From contig MEHQ01004057.1 in NCBI GenBank assembly GCA_008828725.1, forward strand, positions 393,463-457,462: a stretch of 64,000 nt of DNA, given 5' to 3'. How positions within the stretch are numbered: the first letter of the stretch is position 1; each line of letters begins with the position of its first letter. The translations under genes and the position numbers were made by a program. Below are positions 22,416 through 33,439 of this stretch, piece after piece. Under the pieces are notes generated by a model. That model worked only from the letters and a program-made list of their open reading frames with translations, was not told the origin of the DNA and did no database searches. Source of the stretch: Saccharina japonica (Eukaryota; Sar; Phaeophyceae; Laminariales; Laminariaceae).

Positions 22416-22850
22416 ACCTTAGTCGATGAAATTGGAGATGGCGCTTGCCTGTTTCGATTCATATCTCGCAGAGTTCTCGGTGACCCTGAGCACCACCCTT
22501 CCGTTCGCGCTAGCATATTACAATATATCCAACAACACCTGCACGAGCCTCTCCTTAATACGGAGCTATCTTCCTATACCGCAATTTCCTTTGGCAAAGG
22601 CCTCAAAGCCTTGATGCCCCACCAAGATTGTATTCCTCACCTCAGGGATACCTTCAGCTTATGGCCAACCCTCGCGCCTACGCCGGCTATCTCGAGATCG
22701 TTGATGCGCCGCTCATCTACAACATTAACATTTCGGTTACCATTTACTCAGAGCACAACCTACTCTACCCTGCGGCTCCAACTCACAACTCTTCCAATCT
22801 CATGTACTTACTTACCCTCTTCCTCTCACTACGTATCTCTTCGTTATAAC
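22416..22850 (+). pseudogene. OTU-type cysteine protease domain fused to the helicase, frameshifted
   Basis: Directly after a proline-rich linker, the helicase frame continues into [20 protein letters not shown], the OTU nucleophile motif (DGxCLF) with Cys at about 22445. [16 protein letters not shown] follows, as in OTU folds. The middle of the domain ([17 protein letters not shown]) is read in a different frame from about 22628. The final His motif ([10 protein letters not shown]) returns to the first frame near 22830. The domain is recognisable from end to end but broken by compensating shifts. Confidence 0.75.
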
Positions 22851-23191
22851 GCGTTATCCTGACCAAATTTTTGTTTCCTACTTGCCTCTCTCCCTTTATT
22901 TTGTTACGCTGTCCTTGTTACTAGCTCCTTTCAGATTGGCTCTCCGTCCTGGGCCCTTCCACATGAAACGTATTCTTCTGCGTTTATCTATACCACGCCG
23001 CCGGCCTGACTTTCTGCCTACGTCTCCGGCTAAGACCAAAACATTTTTGCGGCTTCAAGCTCGATTTTCAACGACGCTGCGGCCCGGCAAAAGGCTTTCG
23101 CGTCCTTCAAGGCGTCGCGTGATGGGGTTCTTGCCCATTCGGCTTCGTCCTCCCCAACCTCCGTAGTGCAATTGGAGTTGCGTTCTTAGAG

Positions 23192-23514
23192 TTTTGCGTT
23201 ACCCTACTGTTGCTCCCGTACCTATGACGTTCTTTCTTGGAACCAAAATGTCCTACGGCCGCATCTTATTCGTGTCCGCGAGTTGTTTTGGACTATTTTG
23301 ACTATTTTTAGTTGTTGCACGGTTGGGTTATTCTTCAAGTCTCTTTGTTAATTTGTCTTCTCGTGGCGTAATGTTTATTTCATAGACGTTTGCGCTACCC
23401 TATACTGCTGCTCCCGAAGTCCTTTCGTTCTGCTTTGTTGTTCTTTCTTGGAACGCGCAGTTTCTACGTCCGCAAGTTGTTTTGACCTCTTTTGCCTCTT
23501 TTTAGTTGTTGCAC
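23192..23514 (+). repeat. Tandem duplication, ~195 bp period, T-rich
   Basis: The block ending in GACTATTTTTAGTTGTTGCAC (to about 23322) recurs at 23388-23514, ending in CCTCTTTTTAGTTGTTGCAC. A third, related start occurs at about 25085, after the TIR element (GGCGTAATATTTCTTTCATAG). The TIR element at 23515 is inserted exactly at the end of the second unit. Confidence 0.6.
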
Positions 23515-24307
23515 CAAGGGCGGGTGAAAAAAAGAACCCGAGACCCTCACCCCCCCACCCTGATTTCATTTGCTTTTTGCTCAAACTAAACCTGACTAAA
23601 CACCTATTTCTCAGCCTGTGGGCGTCAGTTTCTAAGCAAACCGTTGTCGAAACAATGCGCACGAGCCCTACGTGTGTTGTTTGTGTGTTTCATGAATAAC
23701 TTGGATGGTGAGCTGTGTTGCAAGTGGTGTTTGGTTTAATGTGTCTGCAATAATAGTCGGAGGGAAGGCGAACAAACAAAGTGCTGAAAAGTCGGATGAG
23801 TTGGATGAGTCAAGATAGTGGAACACTTTGTCCGTTGCAGCCCGCGAGGTGCATAACGAACTCGGCGCAATTTTGCGCGTGCCAACTTGAGCGAACTACT
23901 GTAGTTCCTTTAAAGGATCCCGCGTGCTTGACAAAAGAACGACCCCACGTCACTTCTGATCCAACTGTTTGGATCCCGCCGCGTTTTCAACGGTTTCAAT
24001 TCATTAAGTCTCGCCGCGTTTTCCGAGCTACTGGCAGCTCTGCTGGTAAGGGTACTGGGCTCTAGTCACCTGGCTCACTTAGGCTTGGTTGCATTGTCTA
24101 CAGTCTGCCATTAGGTTTCATGGACAGATTGCATCAGGCAATGGATCAGGCGGTGTACGTTCACCTACACAGCAGTGTACTGCAAGACCCAAGACTGCTG
24201 TTTTGTTCGCTGCTTCTGTGCTTGGCTGTGACTCTTCCAGTTCAACGCAGTGGCTGACAAGTGCCCATTCTAAAACCAAGTGACTTATGGTTGAGTCAAG
24301 GGTTGAG

Positions 24308-24424
24308 TCATTGGTTATATAGGATTTAGTATAGGAACTGGAAAAGTCATTGGTTATATAGGACTTAGTATAGGAACTGGAAAAGGCATTGGTTATATAG
24401 GGTTTAGTACAGGAACTGAAAAAT
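24308..24424 (+). repeat. 39 bp tandem repeat, three units
   Basis: Units at 24308, 24347 and 24386 follow TCATTGGTTATATAGGATTT and onward, ending in GGAACTGGAAAAG, with a few substitutions. They lie inside TIR element copy C. Copy B has only a single related stretch near 44250-44280. Confidence 0.85.
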
Positions 24425-24784
24425 ACCCCCCCCCTATAAACATATGATATATTTATAGGTTGGGTTGGCGTCGGTTGCCAACGACGCTGTAAAACACGCC
24501 ACTCGCTGCGTGAGCTAGACAACCAGGGTGCCGTTTTTTTGTGTTTTTTTTTTTTGTTTGTTGGCGGTCACCAAAGCTGGCGGTCGAGTAGATCATTTGT
24601 GCGGGGTGGAGAACCTTTGCTTCCGCACACAGGGGAATGGTCGTATCACGTAGTGTTAATATGGTAAGGCATCCGTGAGGCAGTTACATAGTAAAACCCA
24701 TTGCTGTCTCCGGAAGTGGCCACACCAGAAATTAAATTAACTCATTGAAGCTGTCGTCCATATGCAAGTCCGCCTCAGAGGCGG

Positions 24785-24977
24785 TTCTTAGCAGGATGCA
24801 GCTCACCCTCCATGCGACTCGCCCAATACCTCACGGCGCTTCGCGCTTGGTGCAAGCAATGTCTGCCTGGTTGGTGAAAACCCGACGCGCTCCGTCCCGG
24901 CATTGTAGGGATGCGAGGGTCTATGGTCATATGACTACGGCCGTGCACAACATGAGTACACCCCCCCCCCCCCCCCA
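24785..24977 (+). repeat. Poly-C-ended dispersed repeat, copy 3
   Basis: This is the most complete copy: GGTGCAAGCAATGTCTGCCTGG, then GGATGCGAGGGTCTATGGTC, then ATGAGTACA and a run of about 17 C. It is nested inside TIR element copy C. Confidence 0.75.
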
Positions 24978-25045
24978 ATCGGCCCCAAATGCTAAAATGT
25001 GAGTGAGGGCCTCGGGTTCTTTTTTTCACCCGCCCTTGGTTGCAC

Positions 25046-26655
25046 AGAGGTTTTTTGTTTTTAGGTTACTTTGTTGCTTTGGCTTATGATGGCGTAATAT
25101 TTCTTTCATAGTCGTTTGCATTGCCCTGGTGCTTCCCACGTAGTTTGTTTCCGTTCTGTGTTGGTACACGCTGTTGCAGCCATCGCACTGTCTACGAGTC
25201 TACCACTTCCCATTGGCTCTTTGCCTTTTTGTATCCTTGCACGGTAGCTTTAATACGTCACGCAGCAACAACGCGGCTGTTTCCTGCGAGTCGGCTTATT
25301 CTTCCTTGTTGTTGCGCGTGACGTTTTTTTTTAAGCTAGTTTGCGTGCTTTGTGCTCTATCACATGCACGTCCTAGTCGTGTCGCACAGTCAGTTTCATC
25401 GACTGCTTTCCCTGTTTCCTGTCCCGCATAGTTGTCATGTCTCGCGGCGGTTTTCATAAGTCTTTATTACTTCTTTCATGTTTTTCATGTATAATGTGTT
25501 GTCATCTCCATGCGCCCATGCTATTGTTGATGCCAGGCGAGTTCTAAAATGTTATCGTTTTTGGTACTCTTCCGCTTGCGCCTACTGTTGATGTTTCACA
25601 AACTTGGTCGTCTTTCACGTCGGGTTAGCTTCCGGTTTCTCCTCTCACCTCTCCCGCATCATACTGACGATGCGCTGCGGTTGTTATTTGTTGATAGCTT
25701 TTAGTGTTGCTCTCCCCACACCCGCAAGTTTTATTTTTGCGCGGCATGTGTCGTGCGTTTCGTTTTTAGCTTCTATATTTTAATTTTGTTATCTTCTCCT
25801 TATGCTCTTCCTGATGCTGTTTAATCGCAGCTTCTGCAGTCCCTCTCGTCTTGTGTGGTCTTTCCAATGCTTCTCCTCGTGTTGTTGCACAACGATAGTC
25901 ATGTTGCACGTCGGGTTGGCTTACGGTTTTTGCTCACGCCATTATTAGTGTGTAGCTTTTGAGGTTGTTTTTTTATGTGGTTGTTTCCACATGCACTTGC
26001 TCGTGGTGGTGCTCATCGGGCTTTTCAATATATTTCGTGTTTTATCCTCGACCGGATGATCTTTCACGTTATGATCAGCGAAGTTGTTGCACCATGCTGT
26101 TTTTATTAGGTTCCTTTTTTTTAGCCGCAAGTTCGGCGAGTTTCGTTGCAGGCTAGCTTTCAGCTTTTGTAATGGTTATGTTGAACGGCGGGTTTTATAT
26201 GCCAGTTGGTTTCGTCTTATTCCTTTTCTTCGCCAGTTACAAGTGTACGTACGTGCAATTTAGCGATTTCCTCGTCAAGGTCCTGCGTTCGTGTTTTTGT
26301 GCTTTATCACGACCTCTTCGTGTTTAGCTCGACGATGTTTATTTCCCTCTCGCCATAATTAAATTTTGCAACACCATCCTTTCTTCCCCATCAATGTGTC
26401 ATATGCTGATCTATATCACGCATTTCAGACGGACACCCTCAGCGTCCAGCGCTGTGCCATGCTGTGAGCCGTGTTGTCATGTGCTTTCTTTTTCGACCAT
26501 TCGGATTTTTGTCATACCAAGCACGTTTTCACCATTCGTTCGCTATGCACCATGAACTTCTTGGCATTTTCAAGTCGGTGGTTACTTCTACCTTCCCGTT
26601 CCTTGCGCGAGCGTAGCGGGCGGCGTCAACCGCCCGTGGAGCGGAGCCCTTGTAC
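25046..26655. other. T-rich gene-poor stretch
   Basis: Long pyrimidine-rich sequence continuing the type of DNA seen before the TIR element. No open frame has a recognisable domain, and none of the short ones looks conserved. Confidence 0.45.
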
Positions 26656-27292
26656 ACTCGTACACATACCAAGAACTCTCTGGGAGCATCTAGCAAATCT
26701 GCTGTACTCATATCGTACACGAAGAGCAGCATCATAGCATAGCGTAGCTACTCGTAGGACAGTACAGCAAGCCAAGTACACACAGGTACACACCAGAGGT
26801 GTAGTAGCCAAAGCTCTGTCACGAGTATCATAGAAGCATCGTGCGTACGTACGCGGCGGATATATCAACGGGACTGTCATGATCCATGTCGAGTACAGTA
26901 CCCTGAAATACCGGTATAGCATCTTCGGGAAATAGCGCAGGGTGATGACTTGGTTTCGTATTTGGGGTCATATGTACGAGTATCCTGTTTTTGTTTTGGA
27001 ACTGAGCATACGAGTTCACGTGCATCACACGCACACGCTCTCACTCGTCTTCAGCTCTCTTCAACAGCATGCTCTCCACGAGCTATTGTCTGCTGGACAT
27101 AATCAACTAAGACCTGGGGTCACCTTCATCATCGTCGTCTCTTCTCTTTGAAGCTTCTCGTACAAGCTCACCTCACAGTGAGCTCGCGCTTACCTCCATT
27201 TTAGACTGTGTCTTCTCCGGCCATCGGCAATCAGGTCTAGGCGTACACATCAGCTCCGTGCTGATACACACGCTACAATCATCACGCTAATA
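26656..27292 (+). repeat. LTR-like direct repeat, left copy
   Basis: The segment ACTCGTACACATACCAAGAA through ...ATCACGCTAATA is about 97% identical to 31691-32326. The repeat includes a 68-codon minus-strand frame (26828-27034) that is also open in the other copy. This reflects recent duplication and is not evidence of a gene. Confidence 0.85.
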
Positions 27293-28290
27293 GGTTAAGA
27301 TGCCTCGTATCGCGTGAGTGCGGCTCGTACGGGCACGGTGGTTCAAGACCTCCACCCCAAGCTACAAGCTTCACAGCAGGAGGAGGACCGATTCAAGACT
27401 TAAAGTCAAGATATCATCTGCTTGCGGCTACGAGTACAAATGCCGGAGAACGTCTTCACAAGTACGAGGAGAGGACACCAACTTCGAATAAAAACATGAG
27501 TGAAACGCGGTACAGGGTACCGCGAGCGTCTAAGCGCGTCCTACACAGAGCTACAATCTAACTGCACCGGCTGAGATAACGATACCCAGAGAGCTTTTCA
27601 CTGCGTTATTGGGGGCTGTACCTTTTCAACCTCCAGACGAAAAAAATATATATATATAATAAAATAAAACTAAATAAACTCGACAAAACAAACGTCGAGT
27701 ACTCGTACGTACTCGTCGTGCGGTGGGAGTTTGGTGTTTATTCGCTTCGACTACGAGTACGACGCGGACGCGGGGCAAGTACATACAGTGTATCTCGTCT
27801 AACAGCGGGGTCCCCGCTGCAATACGTGGGAATCGGTTTATTTCGTATGCACGCGACGGGTCGGTTCTAGACTACTACTACCATCACTGCTGCTGCACTG
27901 CTGCTGCTGCTATACGGCTGGTAGAGTACAGGACCTGCGCGTAAACAAAATCACGGAGTCTTACAAATCGAGCACGTATACTTCGCTACTGCCGTTTCAA
28001 CGACAGATATTCTCGAGTGAAAACATCGAGTATTATTGCTTAAACGCGAGAGAGGGTGGTATAGCTTTTACTGCGTGCGTTTACGGAGAGGATCCTACGG
28101 ACATTGTTGTAACTACTACAACTGCGTGTGATAGCGATACCCAGAGAGCATTTCCGCGTGGATTGGAGGTTGTACGTTTTCAACCCTCCGCTGCGTTTAT
28201 TTTCTAGACGTGGACTAAAACTCTTGACAGTTCGTCGAGTGCTACTGCTGTACGCCGTAAACAACTAACTTCATCACAACCCAGTACCGC

Positions 28291-28630
28291 TGAGGTTAGA
28301 GCTCTACTTGGCGTAATCCATACCGTGGATCGTTAGCCTTGGGAGCTCCAAGCAACAGCGCTATAGAAAAATTTCCAACTGCACCGCCGTCTGTTAATGG
28401 AACCCTAGACTTCTGCTACGTGTAGGTTTTAGACCTGCACTCAACATCTCGACAAACCTCGAGTATCTGTTGTATGCTGTAGCAACTCCAACACAATTCA
28501 GCATCTCTGAGATTAAGAGCTCTGCTTAGCGTAGTTCATACCGTGAATCATTAGCCTTGGAAGCCCCAAGAAACAGCCGTATAGAAGCAATTCCCAACGG
28601 CTCCGCCGTCTGTTAAAGGAACCCTGACTT
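28291..28630 (+). repeat. Two-copy repeat, ~215 bp period, in the retroelement leader
   Basis: The segment CTGAGGTTAGAGCTCTACTT through GGAACCC at about 28290-28412 recurs, diverged, at about 28507-28630. A smaller pair (GATACCCAGAGAGC) occurs at 27577 and 28135. This lies within the leader region of the retroelement before its protease. Confidence 0.6.
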
Positions 28631-28663
28631 CGCAAGGAGCCTCCCGTACATCGTGGAGACTCT

Positions 28664-29029
28664 GACAAGGTATAGTATAACCTACTGCTGTAAGCCTTGG
28701 TATCGCCCGAGCAACGACAAAAACGACAAGGTATAGTCTAACCTACTACTGTAAGCCTTGGTATCGCCCGAGCAACGACAAAAAGGACAAGGTATAGTCT
28801 AACCTACTGCTGTAAGCCTTGGTATTGCCCGAGCTACGACAAAAATGACAAGGCATAGTCTAACCTACAGCTGTAAGCCTTGGCATTGCCCGAGCAACGA
28901 TAACAGGGACAAAATAATAGTCTAACCTACAGCTCTAAGACTTGATATCGCCCGAGCAACGACAAAAGGGACAAGGTAGTCAAATATACAGCTCTAAGCC
29001 TTGGTATCGACCGGGCAACGACAAAAGAG
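28664..29029 (+). repeat. 61 bp tandem repeat, six units
   Basis: Unit starts at 28664, 28725, 28786, 28847, 28908 and about 28970. The consensus begins GACAAGGTATAGTCTAACCT, continues through TGTAAGCCTTGGTATCGCCC and ends GAGCAACGACAAAA. Divergence rises from left to right. It lies 115 bp before the protease ATG at 29144. Confidence 0.9.
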
Positions 29030-29143
29030 AGCAACTGTACGACAACTTCATCACGACGCTCTGCTGTACGTAACACGCCTTCAGTTCGGACTACTGACTG
29101 CAGGTGCCAAACAAGGCCGCTTGGCCAAGTACTACCTATCGTC

Positions 29144-29371
29144 ATGGGGGATTCAGTTTTCAACAACAGCGGCAACCTCACCAGCGCCATGAAGGGACTG
29201 GTGACAGGCAACGGCGGAAGGGATTTCCAACCCAACGCTGACAGGTTTACGGTGATTATGGACAGCGGCGCGTCGGACCATTTGGTGGCCAAGAACAAGT
29301 GCATGCCAAGGAGCGGTAACAACACGCCTGAGGAGGCTACTGTCTCTGAGATGAACCGCCAACGTGCGTAA
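29144..29371 (+). pseudogene. Copia-type retropepsin fragment
   Basis: The frame from the ATG at 29144 contains FTVIMDSGASDHLVAKN, the classic Copia-type aspartic protease active-site motif (DSGAS) at about 29261-29275. The enzyme would release gag and pol proteins inside virus-like particles. The frame stops at 29371, shortly after the motif, before the C-terminal half of a normal protease. The TPEEATVSEMNRQ stretch just before the stop is repeated immediately downstream as TPEEDTVAEVDRL. Confidence 0.75.
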
Positions 29372-29560
29372 ATCCAGGGCAGCACGCCTGAAGAGGATAC
29401 TGTTGCAGAGGTAGACCGCCTACGAGAGCACATCCTAGACAAACCGCAACAACACGCAAGCAACCTTTTGGACGAGGCCACCATCGGCAACAACAGCCGG
29501 AGCGTCATCGACGGGAGCTGGAGTATCCTCACCAAGACCTGGAACACCATCACCAAGCGC

Positions 29561-29820
29561 TGAAGATTCCTCATCAGGGACCGGAACGCCATCATCAGGA
29601 GTCATTACTTATATTTCACCCGGGGACACATCTGTTGCCTCGCCCGGGGTCGCATCTTCGTCTTCGGCTGGAGTCTCACCGGGTGCACCCCATCACGAGA
29701 CAGCCAGTACGAGCCCCAATCCAAGCGCCGAGGAGACCTTCGACAGCGCGCACGCCAAGAGAACATCGGGGGCATACCTTCCGCCGACGTGTGTGGATTT
29801 CGCCTACACCAATAAATAGA
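29561..29820 (+). pseudogene. Copia pol spacer fragment (Ser/Pro/Gly-rich)
   Basis: An open + strand stretch reads SSSGTGTPSSGV...SPGDTSVASPGVASSSSAGV and ends at a TAG near 29818. This composition is typical of the variable linker between integrase and reverse transcriptase in Copia polyproteins. Integrase, expected between the DSGAS motif and this linker, is missing. Confidence 0.45.
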
Positions 29821-29904
29821 GACCCATTTCGGATTTCGGAGGAGGAAAACTGGGTAATCAAAATCCCCAACGAAGAACCAAGATGCCACCCAATCCATTC
29901 ATGG

Positions 29905-30130
29905 AGCAGCATCGTTTGGGATCACTGGATCATCAACATCTGGCATCATCGGGACATCTGCATCTGGGATCATCGGAGTAATAACATCTGGGATCATCGG
30001 AGTATCAACGTCTGGGATCACTGGATCACCAACATCTGGGACATCTGGGATCACCGGATCATCAGCTGGATCATCATCATCTAGCTTTACCGGATCGTCA
30101 GCTGGATCATCATCATCTGGCATCACCGGA
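29905..30130. repeat. Short degenerate repeats (ATCATC/GGATCA type)
   Basis: Units such as CATCTGGGATCATCGGAGTA and TGGATCATCAACATCTGG recur about ten times with changing length. The minus strand reads as an Asp/Pro-rich 118-codon frame made of the same repeats. I take this frame as a by-product of the repeat. Confidence 0.7.
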
Positions 30131-31690
30131 GCATCAGCTGAGACATCACCGCCTGCTTCACCAGGGATCGTGTCCGCTTCCCGAGAGCTGTGCCTGACTC
30201 GCGCCTCCACACGAGCCGAGCCCAACACGGACAACAACGAGGTCCACACGCTCACAACAGCGGAAGGACAACCACGGGGAAAACCCGGGATAGGATCTGC
30301 GGAATCAACACAGGGTAACTAGGAGCCACAGGCGACTTCGGCCTTCGTGTACACCCGTAAGCCAACTTCAGGCTTCCTCTTCTTCCTGAACAAACGCTCA
30401 TCGACATTGGGACCAAGAAGCAGACACTGACTGCTTGATCAACAGTGGAGGCGGGACTGATAAAGGCCATCAGTTTGAGAGTAGATAATGTACCTACCTC
30501 TCCAACTTCAGCATATGAAGTTGAGCCTCTAATCCTAATCCTGAGCTACGGATAACGGACCAAGCACATCGTACGACCACCGGCGTCTACACCATCAAGG
30601 TCGAGCCACTGGAAGCGTGAAATCGAACATCTCCCTTATCGAAGCTGTAGAGTGTGGCATGTTCTTTTTGTACGGGGCGGGCAGATATTAAATTGCTTGG
30701 TTAACGAACTGATCACTGGAAGTTGTTTTGATCTTACGTTGTTTGGTAGCGTATCCCATCCATCTTCCCTGCAGTGCAGTAAAGATCGGTGTTGTGCAAG
30801 ACTGCGATCTACCGTAGTCAGTAAGTACCAAGTAAGGATACATTGTAACAAAGTCGAATTTGTATTTACGATTTGATAGTTGAATAGCAAACTTAACTAC
30901 GGCATCTCCAGTACTTCGGGATATATGGCAGGAGAACCCACCACCTGGACGAGTACAAACGAGAGATTAGCATACACCAGGGGTGATGTCTCTCTGAGAA
31001 CAGTATGTCTTGTTGCAGCTTTATACAGCTGGCAGTGTCCATGTGTTCCTTTGTTTGTTTTATAGGCGGCAGGAACATTGCTGGGCTGTTCATTCATACT
31101 CTTGTTGCAGTATCATGAACAGACTCACTGTTTTAGACTATTAGTAACATTTTCTATTCCAGTGTCGTTTTAACTGACGGGAATATAGTTCACGTCTGAT
31201 GATTCAAGTATTATTATGGACTGATAGCTATAACTTGCATAACACATGCAGAAACGCGTACAGCAGCGCAGGATGTGTGGTATCCGCTTGTTTTGTGTAA
31301 CCCCCCGGGTATAGTAGCAGATGGAGTCAACTCTCAGTGACGCATTATTAGTATTTTCCCCGCAACAACTAGTGTCGTTGTTGTGTGCATTTTTGAAAGT
31401 ATGGCACGTAACGCAAAGTAACGAGTACATTGCTGCAGAGTTGAGTTTCAAAATTCATTTCAACTCGATGTGTTAACGCATCGAGGGGTCGTGTTAGAGA
31501 TTACCGTACACCTATTATAGCAGTATTCGGTATCATGGAGTCGCTGCTGGATAACACAGGGTCATCTCCTACAAAGTAGCTCGTACTACGTCACTAGGCA
31601 TTCCCAATCGAGGAGTAAGTGTTCTGTATCACGATTTGCATGTGCTAAACAGCACCAGTATGTAACAGTAGATATTGTGTTATTGGATAA
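30131..31690. other. Retroelement interior without recognisable domain
   Basis: This is the segment where reverse transcriptase and RNase H would be expected. I find no YVDD, no RNase H motif and no open frame above 84 codons with a recognisable fold. Confidence 0.5.
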
Positions 31691-32326
31691 ACTCGTACAC
31701 ATACCAAGAACTCTCTGGTAGCATCTAGCAAATCTGCCGTACTCATATCGTACACGAAGAGCAGCATCATAGCATAGCGTAGCTACTCGTAGGACAGTAC
31801 AGCAAGCCAAGTACACACAGGTACACACCAGAGGTGTAGTAGCCAAAGCTCTGTCACGAGTATCATAGAAGCATCGTGCGTACGTACGCGGCGGATATAT
31901 CAACGGGACTGTCATGATTCATGTCGAGTACAGTACCCTGAAATACAGGTATAGCATCTTCGGGAAATAGCGCAGGGTGATGACTTGGTTTCGTATTTGG
32001 GGTCGTATGTACGAGTATCCTGTTTTTGTTTTGGAACTGAGCATACGAGTTCACGTGCATCACACGCACACGCTCTCACTCCTCTTCAGCTCTCTTCAAC
32101 AACATGCTTTCCACGAGCTATTGTCTGCTGGACATAATCAACTAAGGCCTGGGGCCACTTTCATCATCGTCGTCTCTTCTCTTTGAAGCTTCTCGTACTA
32201 GCTCACCTCACAGTGAGCTCGCGCTTACCTCCATTTTAGACTGTGTCTTCTCCGGCCATCGGCAATCGGGCCTAGGTGTACATATCAGCTTCGTGCCGAT
32301 ACACACGCTACAATCACCACGCTAAT
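31691..32326 (+). repeat. LTR-like direct repeat, right copy
   Basis: Near-identical partner of 26656-27292. Its right edge abuts the truncated end of TIR element copy A at 32327. The sequence that copy B has beyond this point (44095-44372) is absent. Confidence 0.85.
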
Positions 32327-33222
32327 ATATGCGAACAAAAGCTGCCTTGCCTGATCAATTTGCCTGATGCAACCTGATCCGAATCTGGCAGCCCATGCAA
32401 TCCCATATATAACGTACGGTGATGCAGGTGGCCCGAGCTCAGTGCATCTACGAGCCTAGGTTTTGGAAACTAGAGGAGCTGCGGTACGTCCGAACCCAAC
32501 CGCGGCGATACTGTTTGTTGAAACCGTCGAAAACGCGGCGAGAATGGGCGCGACGCACAAAACGCACGACAAGCGCCTCCCACCTCCCACGTATTAATAG
32601 TTAGTGTTGGTAAGCAACTAAAATCAGCATGCTTAATCAAGTACGTTTGACTTGCTTATTATAAGCATAATCAAAGCAACCATATTGTGATTATTTGTAA
32701 ATTTCAGCTATATATATGGAGTTTAATATAGTATACTCAACGCCATACACAATAAGGGTATGGGTTTTACAATGCCCTTAGTAAAATATTTTATGGATAT
32801 TGTGGTGTACCCTGGCTCAATGGCAGAGAGGCTGTGTCGTCCACGTTAGTCGAGGTGGTGACACGCGCAAATGGGTAGCCTGGAACACGAAGGTAGTTCC
32901 ACGGCGTATAGAAGATGACGCGATATTGTACACACTGCGCTTAAGTGGCCAACACACAGACACACAACCCGCAGAGCATGCTGGAGCCCAGACGACGACT
33001 GCTTCCCATATATGACCAGGACAGCTAAGATGTCATGACAAGCCGGGGAGACCCACACGAGAGAGTGAGCTACTCGTCTAGTCGACAGAGAATCCCAGGA
33101 AGGTAATTCCTCCGCATACTTACGTTACATGTGAACCGACACGTATACGAGATCTACGATACACAAGAGCAGTTTTACTGAACATTGACTCTTACTGGCT
33201 ATGTGCTAACATTTCCATAACA

Positions 33223-33234
33223 CTCCCCCTCAAT
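33223..33234 (-). promoter_or_regulatory. Polypurine tract of the Copia element
   Basis: Read on the minus strand, ATTGAGGGGGAGTG immediately precedes TGTTATGGAAATG, the start of the LTR. This is the expected plus-strand priming site and fixes the element's orientation. Confidence 0.75.
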
Positions 33235-33439
33235 GAAAGTTGCTCAGTATGTACTAAACTAATTATGTTTAAAATCAAGTATTCAAATTCATTTCAATTC
33301 ATGCGATATTAACCACTAAAGTACCAAGTGATATGTCATGTTGTAAAGTGCATACCAATACATTCATGTGCTTTCAAAAGTACCGTTATTGTTTCTGCAC
33401 AAACCAAACCACCATAACTTGCAATTCTACATGACTCGA

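Larger units (their letters stand above)
20477..22850 (+). mobile_element. Decayed Helitron-type element gene, PIF1 helicase plus OTU protease
   Basis: A PIF1-family helicase is followed in the same direction by an OTU cysteine-protease domain. That combination is known from the replicases of some Helitron/Helentron transposons. The Rep endonuclease part is not visible, and neither the TC...CTRR ends nor a terminal hairpin could be assigned with confidence. The gene is interrupted by several frameshifts and stop codons and is not functional as it stands. The hairpin at 20262-20341 lies immediately upstream. Confidence 0.75.
23515..25038 (+). mobile_element. TIR DNA transposon (non-autonomous), copy C
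   Basis: Inverted ends CAAGGGCGGGTGAAAAAAAG (left) and ...TTTTTTTCACCCGCCCTTG (right) extend to about 35-40 bp. They are flanked by the direct repeat GTTGCAC (23508-23514 and 25039-25045). The interior shares sequence with copy B (43010-44372), for example ACGTGTGTTGTTTG near 23671 and GCATCAGGCAATGGATCAGGC near 24129. No transposase is recognisable. The CAAGG start fits the YARNG consensus of hAT ends, but a 7 bp duplication is one short of the usual 8, so the superfamily is open. The element itself carries a later poly-C-ended repeat (24785-24977). Confidence 0.8.
26656..32326 (+). mobile_element. Decayed Ty1/Copia-type LTR retrotransposon
   Basis: Two direct repeats of about 636 bp (26656-27292 and 31691-32326, roughly 20 mismatches) bracket 4.4 kb. 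The interior holds a Copia-type aspartic protease motif (29144-29371) followed by the Ser/Pro/Gly-rich spacer that in Copia polyproteins lies between integrase and reverse transcriptase. Integrase, reverse transcriptase and RNase H are not seen, so the interior is heavily deleted. The primer-binding site and polypurine tract are not clear, and the outer flanks share no obvious 5 bp duplication, so the LTR reading is probable, not proven. Confidence 0.6.

Noticed and set aside
28664..29029. CRISPR-like array
   Set aside because: Contiguous 61 bp tandem units without unique spacers, inside a eukaryotic retroelement.
29899..30255. Asp/Pro-rich 118-codon minus-strand protein
   Set aside because: Made of the same short DNA repeats as 29905-30130 and antisense to the Copia pol spacer. 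Treated as a shadow.
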